DNA of 40,452 nt from an uncultured Saprospiraceae bacterium (GCA_937125475.1 CAKZLL010000452.1:1-40452), one strand, 5' to 3'; shown: positions 32,896 to 40,452, numbered from the stretch's first letter. Numbers and translations: made by a program. Notes: generated from the letters alone by a model not told the origin.

Positions 32896-33675
32896 ATGAA
32901 TGAGGATAGACAAATAGTTACTTTTATTACTGATTTTGGTACAAGCGACTATTATATGGGTATAATAAAGGGCGCGGTGCTAAGTCAGCATCGTAATGTT
33001 CACTTTGTGGATATTACACATAATGTTAAAAGTTTTGACATTGTACAAGCGGCATTTATACTCAAAAACGTTTATAATAATTATCCGAAAGGAACTATTC
33101 ACATTGTAAGCGTTAATAATTACTATAATAAAAATCGACGGTTTATTGCTTTTGAAAAAGAAGGGCAGTATTTTGTTGGTCCTGATAATGGTGTTTTTTC
33201 CTTGATTTTTGGAAAAAATATCTCAACAGCTTATCAATTAGAAGAAGATGCTTCTATATCTTTTTCTATCAAAAAAATCTTTGCGAATGCTGTACAACAC
33301 ATCGCTACAAATGAGGCTTTTGAGACGATAGGCGAAGCAATTGATAATGTAGCTCAACGAATCACGTTACAGCCTGTTATCAATCGGTATCAAATTATAG
33401 GTTCAATTATTCATATTGATAATTACGAAAATTGTGTCGTAAATATTGATAAAGCACTTTTTGATCGAGTGAAAGATGGTCGGAAATTCGCTTTATTTTT
33501 CAAAAGAAATAATCCTATAATTAAGTTAAGTAATCATTATTATGATGCACCACTCGGAGAACCTTTGTGTTTGTTCAATGCATCGGGTTATTTAGAAATA
33601 GCTGTAAATATGGGTAAAGCGAGTACCTTACTAAGTTTAAATGTAGAGGATACGGTACAAATTGATTTTATATAA
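32896..33675 (+). CDS. SAM hydroxide adenosyltransferase (DUF62) family protein, divergent active site
   Basis: The chosen start is ATG 32896 (MNEDRQIVTFITDFGTSDYY), 259 residues; the frame begins 33 bp earlier with an unlikely MIYIYFHYAT extension. The DUF62/chlorinase-fluorinase-like fold is recognised by ITDFGTSDYYMGIIKGA, VHFVDITHNVKSFDIVQAAF, GTIHIVSV, YFVGPDNGVFSLIF, and the C-terminal substrate-binding half (YENCVVNIDKALFD, SGYLEIAVNMGKAS). The canonical enzymes hydrolyse SAM to adenosine and methionine with an Asp-Arg-His triad. Here the Asp position (VDPGVG-type motif) reads VNNYYNKNRR, i.e. N74 with R81 retained, and the FHGRD His appears as FSIKK. The enzyme may therefore be altered or inactive. 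The binding pocket text is retained. Confidence 0.82.
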   Translation: MNEDRQIVTFITDFGTSDYYMGIIKGAVLSQHRNVHFVDITHNVKSFDIVQAAFILKNVYNNYPKGTIHIVSVNNYYNKNRRFIAFEKEGQYFVGPDNGVFSLIFGKNISTAYQLEEDASISFSIKKIFANAVQHIATNEAFETIGEAIDNVAQRITLQPVINRYQIIGSIIHIDNYENCVVNIDKALFDRVKDGRKFALFFKRNNPIIKLSNHYYDAPLGEPLCLFNASGYLEIAVNMGKASTLLSLNVEDTVQIDFI

Positions 33676-33814
33676 TCAATAAATTATTAGGTTTAATTGG
33701 TTTCAGAAATTGAATAGTGCTAATTTTTTCGCTGAATTTCTGCTATACATAGACGTATTTAGGTTTTTATACTGTTTTAGGAGTATTTACTGAAAATTAA
33801 CCTTCCTAGTTTTA

Positions 33815-33844
33815 TTGATTTTTGCAATAAAATCCGTACTTTTG
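33815..33844 (+). promoter_or_regulatory. Bacteroidota-type promoter for the first cold-shock gene
   Basis: TTG (33815-33817), 19 bp, then TACTTTTG (33837-33844) fits the TTG-N19-TAnnTTTG pattern of the main Bacteroidota sigma factor. It lies ~425 bp before the cold-shock start codon, so the transcript would have a ~415-nt leader. Long structured leaders are known as thermosensors for cspA-type mRNAs in other bacteria; here it is an inference. The rest of 33676-34266 shows one weak hairpin (CAGAAATT 33704-33711 / AATTTCTG 33735-33742) and AT-rich DNA. Confidence 0.55.
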
Positions 33845-34266
33845 TTCGACGAAATCAAGGGGATTTAAGTTTCTACAAACTGAACGATTACCCTCTTTAA
33901 AACGTTATGAGTAATAACAGGAAGCCCTTTGAATTCTTAATATCTTGTTTTTCTTTTCAAAATAAGACCAATTCTATACCATATTATATATATTATAAGA
34001 TAATATTAATTGTCTTAATATAGTATTTTATGCCTGTTATTAATCTTTTTACAAAGAGAAATATTAAACTCAAAATAATTATATTTCTATAACTAATTTT
34101 AAAAATTAATAGAGAAAGGGAATGGAATTTTTTTTTATTCTCAAATATTTGCCTATATAAACAAATCATTAAAATAGTTTTTTATAAAATCATAAATTAG
34201 GTGATTGAAAATAGGTAATTATTAATCAAAAGTGGTTGATAATCAATTAATAAAATAGTAAAAAGT

Positions 34267-34506
34267 ATGAATGAAGGAATGAATGAAGGAAAAGTCAAGT
34301 GGTTTGACGAGGAGAGAGGATATGGATTTATTCGCCCTTTTAAAAGAGGAGATGATGTATTTGTCCATATCGAAGATGTGAAAGGTGCTGGTTATAAAAC
34401 ACTTGGCGCGGGCGACTTGGTAGAGTATAATATTCATAGTGGAAACGACGGAAAAGATAGAGCTATTGATATAGTGAAATTTGAATACGTATATGAAGAA
34501 GAGTAA
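34267..34506 (+). CDS. Cold-shock domain protein 1 (CspA-like)
   Basis: This is a single cold-shock OB-fold domain of 79 residues (75 from the second ATG). RNP1 is present as ERGYGFIRPF (usual K-G-F/Y-G-F-I) and RNP2 as DDVFVHI, with the GKVKWFDEE opening and the KDRAIDIVKFEYVYEE end. The protein would bind single-stranded nucleic acid as an RNA chaperone. The start region is a 12-bp tandem duplication (ATGAATGAAGGA at 34267-34278 and 34279-34290), giving two in-frame starts. The second aligns with the start of the paralogue at 35411 and is probably original. A promoter with a long leader lies upstream. Confidence 0.93.
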   Translation: MNEGMNEGKVKWFDEERGYGFIRPFKRGDDVFVHIEDVKGAGYKTLGAGDLVEYNIHSGNDGKDRAIDIVKFEYVYEEE

Positions 34507-34705
34507 TTATTTACTAATAGTCAGTTGGGTAAGATCATGATGAAGCCCTTTAGTGAAATTTAATAAATTAAGGATAACATAATTATATATATTTTTTAAC
34601 CAATAACTTAATTTCTTTTATAAAGTTTAATTAGAATTAAGTTGTTTTGGAGTGGCGCAGTAACTAGATTTTTGGTTTTCCATTCCCTAAACGCGATATT
34701 AATCA

Positions 34706-35110
34706 ATGAGCAAAGTTAAGAAAAAGACTACGATGAGTAAGGAAGCGTTAAGAGCCGGTTATGTCCAAAAAGCTATGGATTGGATTGTTAAAAAAGGTTA
34801 TTTAGATATTAAAGCGGATCTTGAAGGCATGGAATTGCCAAAAGCCTTTGTTCAAAAATCCAATAATACCAGTATTACACCAGACCTTACGGCAAGATCA
34901 TTAGGGCGTAAATTTTATTTTGAAGTAGCTATGAAGTCACCTAATTCAAGAGATATTGTGACTAAATGGAAGTTTTTGAGCCAATTGGCTGCCATGAAAG
35001 ATGGTAAATTGATTATTTTCGCACCACATGGTCATCGTTCTTTCGCTGAGAAATTAGTGGAAACGCACAAAATATCAGCAAGGGTAGTTTCCTTAAGATC
35101 AGGGAAATAA
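34706..35110 (+). CDS. Unknown protein, possible PD-(D/E)XK-like fold, between two cold-shock genes
   Basis: This 134-residue basic protein is rich in lysine at the N-terminus (MSKVKKKTTMSKEAL). A helix (GYVQKAMDWIVKKGYLDIKAD) is followed by SITPDLTARSLGRKFYFEVAMKSPNSRDIVTKWKFLSQLAAMKDGKLIIFAPHGHRSFAEKLV. The order 'PD - strand - E-V-A-x-K - helix - hydrophobic strand (KLIIFAP)' is that of the PD-(D/E)XK nuclease core, with D at TPD and E/K in FEVAMK spaced differently from the classic E-x-K. Related proteins of this size occur in Bacteroidota as unnamed hypotheticals, to my knowledge. The spacing to both neighbours is 200-300 bp, so it is not tightly co-operonic. Function unknown. Confidence 0.6.
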   Translation: MSKVKKKTTMSKEALRAGYVQKAMDWIVKKGYLDIKADLEGMELPKAFVQKSNNTSITPDLTARSLGRKFYFEVAMKSPNSRDIVTKWKFLSQLAAMKDGKLIIFAPHGHRSFAEKLVETHKISARVVSLRSGK

Positions 35111-35410
35111 TCTTGTATCAAAATAGATTATAGGCATTATATTAATGTTTATAATCTATTTTATCTTGTTTTAGTTCATGACTAAAACAACTTTTACCCT
35201 AAATAACAGTTATTATTAGAAGTAATAGTCTGCATTTGTTTTAAATAGAATTGTTCATCTTCATTCTAGTTACTTTTATTACTTATCAAATTAGAATTAC
35301 TGAATGTGTTTGAAAATACAAAGTTTCTTGTCAAAAGAGATTTTTATTGATTCACATATATTATATCAAATAGAAGCACTTTTTTAATCATTAATAAAAA
35401 ACTTAGCAAT

Positions 35411-35635
35411 ATGTTAGAAGGAAAAGTCAGATGGTTTAATCACGATAAAGGTTTTGGTTTTATTCGACCTTTTAAAAAGAACAAAGACGACGTATTTGTT
35501 CATATTACAGATGTACGTGAAAGCGGATACAAAAGCCTTGAAGAAGGGGATCTTGTAGAATTTACTCTAGAAGAAGACGCTAAAGGAAAGGAAAGAGCAA
35601 TAGGAATTGTGAAATTTGAATACGTTTACGAATAA
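35411..35635 (+). CDS. Cold-shock domain protein 2 (CspA-like)
   Basis: This 74-residue protein is a paralogue of the gene at 34267. It has MLEGKVRWFNHDKGFGFIRPF (RNP1 KGFGFI), the RNP2 DDVFVHITD, and an almost identical end (KGKERAIGIVKFEYVYE). The start codon is the natural one at 35411. Conservation is strongest in the C-terminal 15 residues, which differ from textbook CspA ends and suggest recent duplication or a lineage-specific tail. The region before it (35111-35410) is a 300-bp AT-rich gap without a clear -7 box. Confidence 0.93.
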   Translation: MLEGKVRWFNHDKGFGFIRPFKKNKDDVFVHITDVRESGYKSLEEGDLVEFTLEEDAKGKERAIGIVKFEYVYE

Positions 35636-35973
35636 TTATTTCGTATAAATCTAATTCATTTATTCATTCATTTTTAAAAAATTATTAATTCTTTATATCA
35701 TTTAAATCCAGCAACATTTGGCTGCTAACTATTTGTCTACATAATATAAGCAGATATTAAAAATAATATTTGTTATGTCTATGCTATGAAAATCGTCGGT
35801 TGTATTCCTCTACTAGATTAAAAAAAGGAAGCAAAGCTATTTGATATAAAATTTAAAAATCAAGTGAAATAGTTATTCTATGTCAAAATAAATATAGAAG
35901 CTAACTTGGTTACATTTGTTTAAAAGACCTCAAAATTAAATAAAACAAAATTTTTTTAGATTTGATAAGTCGT

Positions 35974-36010
35974 AAAAGAGTTTCTTTCGGGAAACTCTTT
36001 TGTGTTTTAT
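35974..36010 (+). terminator. Intrinsic terminator with no gene directly upstream
   Basis: AAAAGAGTTTC (35974-35984) and GAAACTCTTTT (35991-36001) are perfect 11-bp arms with a TTTCGG loop, followed by GTGTTTTAT. The nearest upstream gene end is cold-shock gene 2, 339 bp away. A TACATTTG box at 35911-35918 could start a ~85-nt transcript ending here. It may end a long 3' UTR or a small RNA; the rest of 35636-36201 holds nothing else I recognise. Confidence 0.75.
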
Positions 36011-36201
36011 AGTGTTAGAAAAGTCTATTTATGACAGAATATTTTTAAATCTTATAGAAGCAATGTAAATTTGTATCAAATTCATTGTTTTATTATTTCA
36101 ATGCTGATTTGTTTCGTTATTTTTCGTGCTAATCAAATAAATGAAATAATTTAGAATTGAGATAATAATTAACTACAAGGAAGAAAAATAAGCGATAAAA
36201 A

Positions 36202-37974
36202 ATGAGCAATACTAATGATCGAAGAGAATCTCTTAACTTTATAGAAGAGATCATTGCAGAAGACATTAAAAATGGAAAACACGAATCAGCTAGGATTAAT
36301 ACCCGTTTCCCACCTGAACCAAACGGTTATTTGCATCTTGGACATGCCATGTCTATTTGCCTCAATTTTGGGATCGCTCAAAAATATGGCGGAAAAACAA
36401 ATTTACGTTTCGATGATACTAATCCAGATACAGAAGAAACGGAATATGTAGAATCTATCAAAGAAGATGTAAAATGGCTCGGCTTTGACTGGGAAGATAG
36501 AGAATTTTACGCATCTAATTATTTTGAAAAATTACACGAATTTGCTATTCAATTAATTAAGAAAGGAAAAGCTTATGTAGATGATTCCACCGCAGAAGAG
36601 ATTTCTAAAATGAAAGGTGCTCCTACTTCTCCTGGAATTGAAAGTCCTTATAGAAATCGTTCTGTAGAAGAGAATTTAGCGCTTTTTGATACAATGACCA
36701 AAGGGGATTGTGAGGAAGGAAGCCATGTGCTTCGTGCAAAAATCGACATGACTTCTCCTAACATGCATTTGAGAGATCCATTGATGTATCGAGTTAAAAA
36801 AGAAGCGCATCACCGTACAGGAGATAAGTGGAAAATTTATCCGATGTATGATTTTGCACATGGATTGTCGGATGCAATTGAAGGAATTACTCACTCACTT
36901 TGTACATTAGAGTTTGAGGTGCATCGCCCTTTATATGATTGGTTTTTGGAAGAATTAGATACTTTTCGCTCTCGTCAAATCGAATTCTCTCGATTGAATG
37001 TGAATTATACCATAACGAGTAAACGAAAACTGCGTCAATTGGTCGAGGAAAATCATGTGACTGGCTGGGATGATCCGCGCATGCCGACTATTTCGGGTAT
37101 GAGAAGAAGAGGATTTACACCAGTTTCTTTACAGAGTTTTGTCGAAAAGGCAGGTGTTTCTAAGCGTGAAAAACTAATTGATGTAGGATTGTTGGAGTCT
37201 TGTGTAAGAGATGATTTGAATAAAATTACGACTAGAGCAATGGTTGTTACAAACCCGCTTAAAGTCATTATTACGAATTATCCAGAAGGACAAATAGAAA
37301 TGTTAACTGCTGTTAATAATCCTGAAAACTTAGAAGAAGGCACACACGAAATGCCGTTTTCAAGAGAGATATATGTAGAACGAGGAGATTTTATGGCTGA
37401 TCCTCCGCCACCCAAAAAATTCTTTAGACTTGGACCTGATAGAACGGTTCGTTTAAAAAATGCTTATATCATTACTTGTGAAGGTTTCAAAACTGATGAA
37501 AACGGAGAAGTAACTGAGGTATATTGTAAATATTATCCGAATTCTAAATCTGGCGAAGATACTTCTGGTATTAGAGCTAGAGGAACGTTGCATTTTGTTT
37601 CTGTAGAGCAAGCGGTTGATGTGGAAGTTAGGCAGTATGATCGTTTATTTATGGATGCAAATCCAGGAGGAAATAAGGAAAAGCATTTTTTAGAATTTAT
37701 TAATCCAAAGTCTTTAGAGGTTATTAATGCGAAAGCTGAGCCTTTTTTAGCAGAAGCGAAAGTATCTGATAAATTTCAATTTCTAAGGAAAGGTTATTTT
37801 ATTACAGACTTAGATAGCACGCCTGAACATTTAGTTTTTAATAGAACTGTCACTTTAAGAGATGGTTGGGCAAAAGTGCAAAAGAAGTCGAATAAGGGAA
37901 AACAAGGACAGAAGAAAGGTCAAAAGAAAAGACAGCACAAAGGTCAAAATCAGTCGAATAAGCAGAATAAATAA
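36202..37974 (+). CDS. glnS: Glutamine--tRNA ligase
   Basis: This is a 590-residue class I synthetase. The catalytic HIGH motif reads HLGH (45-48) in FPPEPNGYLHLGHAMS. LRFDDTNPDTEE, LMYRVKKEAHHRTGDKWKIYPMYDFAHGLSDAIEGITHSLCTLEFEVHR (acceptor-stem and active-site region) and the KMSKS-equivalent (ITSKRKL, around 270-276) follow. The anticodon-binding beta-barrels occupy ~350-560 (EIYVERGDF, FFRLGPDRTVRL). Length and 'VTGWDDPRMPTI' are as in bacterial GlnRS rather than GluRS. The last ~26 residues are an unusual Lys/Gln-rich basic tail (KKSNKGKQGQKKGQKKRQHK...), likely a nucleic-acid-binding extension. It ends at a strong terminator. Confidence 0.96.
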   Translation: MSNTNDRRESLNFIEEIIAEDIKNGKHESARINTRFPPEPNGYLHLGHAMSICLNFGIAQKYGGKTNLRFDDTNPDTEETEYVESIKEDVKWLGFDWEDREFYASNYFEKLHEFAIQLIKKGKAYVDDSTAEEISKMKGAPTSPGIESPYRNRSVEENLALFDTMTKGDCEEGSHVLRAKIDMTSPNMHLRDPLMYRVKKEAHHRTGDKWKIYPMYDFAHGLSDAIEGITHSLCTLEFEVHRPLYDWFLEELDTFRSRQIEFSRLNVNYTITSKRKLRQLVEENHVTGWDDPRMPTISGMRRRGFTPVSLQSFVEKAGVSKREKLIDVGLLESCVRDDLNKITTRAMVVTNPLKVIITNYPEGQIEMLTAVNNPENLEEGTHEMPFSREIYVERGDFMADPPPPKKFFRLGPDRTVRLKNAYIITCEGFKTDENGEVTEVYCKYYPNSKSGEDTSGIRARGTLHFVSVEQAVDVEVRQYDRLFMDANPGGNKEKHFLEFINPKSLEVINAKAEPFLAEAKVSDKFQFLRKGYFITDLDSTPEHLVFNRTVTLRDGWAKVQKKSNKGKQGQKKGQKKRQHKGQNQSNKQNK

Positions 37975-38001
37975 GCTTTTTTGATTGAAGAAAAACAGAA
38001 T

Positions 38002-38040
38002 AAAGATCGAATAACTTAGAGTTGTTCGATCTTTGTTTTT
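38002..38040 (+). terminator. Intrinsic terminator after glnS
   Basis: AAAGATCGAA (38002-38011) pairs with TTCGATCTTT (38025-38034), the inner AACT/AGTT extends the stem, and TTTTT follows. It lies 27 bases after the glnS stop. Confidence 0.92.
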
Positions 38041-38047
38041 TTATTAG

Positions 38048-38156
38048 AGGTGTCAGGTGTCAGGTGTCAGGTGTCAGGTGTCAGGTATCAAATATGATAA
38101 GTACTTTATAATCAATATCTTACTGACCCCTGACCCCTGACCCCTTTTCAAAGAAC
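38048..38156. mobile_element. MITE-related repeat, copy 4 (left end missing)
   Basis: Five perfect AGGTGTC heptamers (38048-38082) and a variant AGGTATC are followed after ~35 bp by three TGACCCC units (within 38123-38144). These are partly complementary to the heptamers and can pair as a stem with a mismatch per unit. TTTTCAAAGAAC (38145-38156) is the right terminal repeat of the family. No GGTTC end is found on the left, where the glnS terminator abuts. The element lies 30 bp before the next gene start. Confidence 0.65.
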
Positions 38157-38186
38157 TATTCTTTACTAATGAAAAATCTAAATTTG

Positions 38187-38996
38187 ATGAAAAATCAAAA
38201 AATATCTATACTCGGAACAGGTTGGCTTGGTCTGCCTTTAGCTCAATATTTACAAGAAAAAGGCTATCAAGTGAAAGGTTCTACAACTTCTTCACACAAA
38301 ATTCAGCAGCTTAGAGACCTTGATATTCAGCCTTATCTTATTCGAATTGATGAAAATGGGATAGGTGAGAACAATGAAAGCTTTTTCGATGCAGATGTTT
38401 TAATCATAACTGTTCCGCCTGCTAGAAACATCAATCGTTTTTTGATGATTATTCAAACGGCGGTTTCTTTTATTAAAAAATATCAAATTCGAAATATAAT
38501 TTATACTAGCTCAACAGGTGTTTATGGGAATGTTTCAGGACTTGTTGATGAGACATTTCCATTACAACCGCTGCGAGTTTCTTCGGAGGCAATCGTAAAA
38601 GCAGAGCAAGTTTTGCAGGATTTAACGGCTAATTTAACGATTTTACGACTAGGAGGTTTGGCTGGTGGTGATCGAAAAGCAGGACGTTTTTTAGCAGGTA
38701 GACAAGATGTGAAACAAGGAAATGCGCCTATCAATATGCTGCATCAAGTGGATGGTGTGCGTGTAATTGGAGCAATTATAATGGGCGATCATTGGAATAA
38801 AATTTATAATGTTTGTGCAGGTCTTCATCCATCAAGGCATGATTTTTATACAGCACAAGCTAAAAAACAAAGCTTGCAACCTCCTAGCTTTGCTCCAGAT
38901 CAGAAAGGAATATCGAATTATAAAACAATTGATAACTCAAAATTAAAACAAGATTTGAATTATACCTTTTTATTTAATGATCCGATGATGTTTTAA
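38187..38996 (+). CDS. NAD(P)-binding YeeZ-like sugar-epimerase-fold protein
   Basis: This protein has 269 residues from ATG 38187 (MKNQKISILGTGWLGLP); an ATG at 38169 adds six. The Rossmann loop is GTGWLGLPLA. 'GYQVKGSTTSSHKI' is the adenosine-ribose strand, 'DVLIITVPPARN' follows, then 'IRNIIYTSSTGVYGNVSGLVDE' with S and the region where Y-x3-K is expected. Here 'VSSEAIVKAEQVL' replaces it, as in YeeZ proteins that lack a clear catalytic Tyr-Lys. 'LTILRLGGLAGGDRKAGRFLAGR' completes the family text. YeeZ-like proteins have no established reaction. The gene follows the MITE-related element. Confidence 0.82.
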   Translation: MKNQKISILGTGWLGLPLAQYLQEKGYQVKGSTTSSHKIQQLRDLDIQPYLIRIDENGIGENNESFFDADVLIITVPPARNINRFLMIIQTAVSFIKKYQIRNIIYTSSTGVYGNVSGLVDETFPLQPLRVSSEAIVKAEQVLQDLTANLTILRLGGLAGGDRKAGRFLAGRQDVKQGNAPINMLHQVDGVRVIGAIIMGDHWNKIYNVCAGLHPSRHDFYTAQAKKQSLQPPSFAPDQKGISNYKTIDNSKLKQDLNYTFLFNDPMMF

Positions 38997-39160
38997 TTTG
39001 TTGTAAAATAATGTAAATATAAGTTATTGATAATCAGATTAATTATGCTTGTCGGGTATCCGTCTTTTTTATATTGTATTTAGTAGTTAATATGAAATTG
39101 TTTTGTTGTTTTCTGTTTTTTATTCTATTTTTGGTTTTGTTGTTTTAAGTCAAAATTCTA

Positions 39161-39206
39161 TTCATTTAATATATTTTATTCATTTAATATATTTTATTCA
39201 TTTATT
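39161..39206. repeat. 18-bp tandem repeat, 2.5 copies
   Basis: TTCATTTAATATATTTTA occurs at 39161-39178 and 39179-39196 with a partial third copy (TTCATTTATT). It lies in the gap 38997-39303, which otherwise contains no gene; the small open frame across it is made by the repeat and a hydrophobic-biased AT-rich tail. Confidence 0.88.
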
Positions 39207-39303
39207 AGCGCAATCAAAATTATATAGCCAGTTTATTATTATTATTTGGATAGGCTGGTTATCTTTTTTCTATTGTATTTTTTAATCTACTAAATATATT
39301 TTT

Positions 39304-40452
39304 ATGAAAAACTTATTAAAACGTAGTCAATTAAATATGGCTTTTTGCCTATATTTAGGAATGATATTTAGTTATTCTTTGACTGCTCAAAATGCTTTTA
39401 TGCCAGAAGACTACTATCCAAATGAAAAACCAAGTCAGGAAAGACAATTTTATCCCAATCAAGGACAATTATTAAATACTGCTGGAGACATAGAGGAAAA
39501 CGTCTTATATTATAATGTAAGTGGGACGGCTAGGCTTTTTCTTATGGAAGAGGCAGTTGCTTTCACTTCTATTCTTCCTGCCAAGCAAGGAGATCCAGAT
39601 ACTTTGCTTCGTGTGGATATGAAACCCTATAAGTTGGAATCCAATGCACATTTAGAGGCTTACTATCCTTCTTCGGATCACCTTAATTTTTATTTTCCTC
39701 ATTGTTCATTAGGCATTACTAATATACATGGCTATGATAGGATGGTCTATGAAAACTATTTTGAAGGGATTGATTTACACATTACGAGTAATAAATTGGG
39801 AGGAAAAATGTTTTTTGTTGTTCATCCAGAAGCGGATGTTAGTTAATTAGAATTAGAATTTGAAGGACAAAACCAATTAACAATAACCAATAATAATCTT
39901 AGAATGTATATTGGTCAAGATTATTTGGAGATTCCTCAAGCTATTGCTTATCAATGTGATCCATCTGGGGGAATCATTGGAAATAGTCGGTTGCCTGGGT
40001 TTTTAACCTTTTCAAATAGTATAGTACAATTTAATATAGGTAGTTATAATCCCTCAGAGTATTTGATATTAGAATTGGCTTACCCTAGTACGCCTACTGG
40101 ACCTAATTTTAGCAATAATTTAGGATGGGCTACTTATTATGGTGGGAATAGTGCGGATATACCTTCTGATGTAGAAACAGATACAGAAAATAATATCTAT
40201 GTAGTTGGAGAAACATCTAGTCCAAATTTTCCACATACTGTTTCTCTTGTCACTTCGCCTTTTGGTGTTTATAGCGGGTTTTTAATCAAGTTTGATAATA
40301 GTACTTATCGGAAATGGGCAACATTTTTTGGTGGAAATAGAAGTGATTTTGGTTATAAATTAGCTGTTACAGATAGTCACGTCATTACAGCAGGAACTAG
40401 CCGATCTACTAATGCACCTATATTAAATTCAGGAACTGGATATTATGCTACG
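39304..40452 (+). pseudogene. SBBP-repeat (beta-propeller) secreted protein, interrupted by an in-frame TAA and partial
   Basis: The signal peptide is MKNLLKRSQLNMAFCLYLGM...SLTAQ. The next ~150 residues (FYPNQGQLLN, NVLYYNVSGTARLFLMEE, HGYDRMVYENYFEGIDLHIT) are the N-terminal domain of SBBP-repeat proteins. At 39844-39846 a TAA interrupts VHPEADVS|LELEFEGQNQ, and the frame continues without shift: YIGQDYLEIPQAIAYQ, then propeller repeats (WATYYGGNSADIPSDVETDTENNIYVVGETSS and FFGGNRSDFGYKL) to the window edge. In intact homologues the LELEFEGQ strand follows PSDI/L without a break. A single substitution explains the stop. A T9SS tail is expected beyond the edge but cannot be seen. Confidence 0.8.

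Noticed and set aside
39103-39285. A 60-residue hydrophobic open frame
   Set aside because: It is built over an 18-bp AT-rich tandem repeat and has no start context or recognisable family, so it is most likely non-coding.

Overview
The window is about 40 kb of AT-rich (roughly one-third G+C by eye) chromosomal DNA from a member of the Bacteroidota. The evidence is a type A type-IX-secretion sorting tail on a glycoside hydrolase, a type B (gliding-motility-associated) tail on a 905-residue Ig-repeat protein, an SBBP-repeat protein, DUF4199- and ADP-ribosylation/crystallin-J1-type small proteins, and TTG-N19-TAnnTTTG promoter sequences. The style fits Saprospiria/Chitinophagia-like marine or freshwater bacteria, but I cannot place it further. 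No rRNA, tRNA, CRISPR array, phage or complete insertion sequence is visible.

Layout. 1-3.4 kb: the 5' end of an rtcB RNA-ligase gene, a patch of decayed inverted repeats, a DUF445 membrane protein, a degraded amidohydrolase tail and a secreted hypothetical protein. 3.6-5.4 kb: a two-gene ABC-2 exporter. 5.8-10 kb: a lipoprotein, a DUF4199-like membrane protein and a large M1 metallopeptidase with a beta-rich, barrel-like C-terminal half. 10.2-14.5 kb: a tight three-gene operon, DUF4956 membrane protein -> CotH-kinase/beta-helix protein -> VTC polyphosphate-polymerase-like protein. 14.8-24.4 kb: a secreted GH5-like hydrolase, cytidylate kinase, a type B T9SS adhesin-like protein, an SDR, a sodium:solute symporter and a GT2 glycosyltransferase fused to a degenerate sugar-phosphate-transferase-like tail. 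24.8-30.6 kb: a JmjC/cupin-like protein, PAP2 phosphatase, NAD(P)-binding protein, ribbon-helix-helix protein plus SPFH protein, a small crystallin-J1-like protein, a membrane-anchored DNA/RNA non-specific endonuclease and a secreted lectin-fold protein. 31.2-40.4 kb: phoH with an in-frame stop, a SAM-hydroxide-adenosyltransferase homologue, two cold-shock proteins flanking a possible PD-(D/E)XK-like protein, glnS, an NAD(P)-binding protein and the start of an SBBP-repeat protein with an in-frame stop.

Most genes are ordinary. The most interesting signal is between genes. At least three sites (3437-3567, 10036-10164, 32444-32612), and part of a fourth (38048-38156), share a terminal inverted repeat of the form GGTTCwTTGAnAATTTT. 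Copies 1 and 2 are 131 and 129 bp long and are each bounded by a perfect 8-bp direct repeat, which is direct evidence of transposition as MITE-like elements. Each copy carries a different self-complementary or tandem-repeat core: a 16-bp-arm hairpin, a REP-like palindrome, or AGGTGTC heptamer arrays. A separate REP-like palindrome family occurs at 14585, 16191 and 22341, and another large repeat palindrome sits between convergent genes at 28892-29053.

Three coding regions are disrupted (phoH by TGA, the SBBP gene by TAA, the amidohydrolase tail by a frameshift). This points either to real gene decay or to consensus errors in the assembly. TGA ends several intact genes here, so a recoded genetic code is unlikely.
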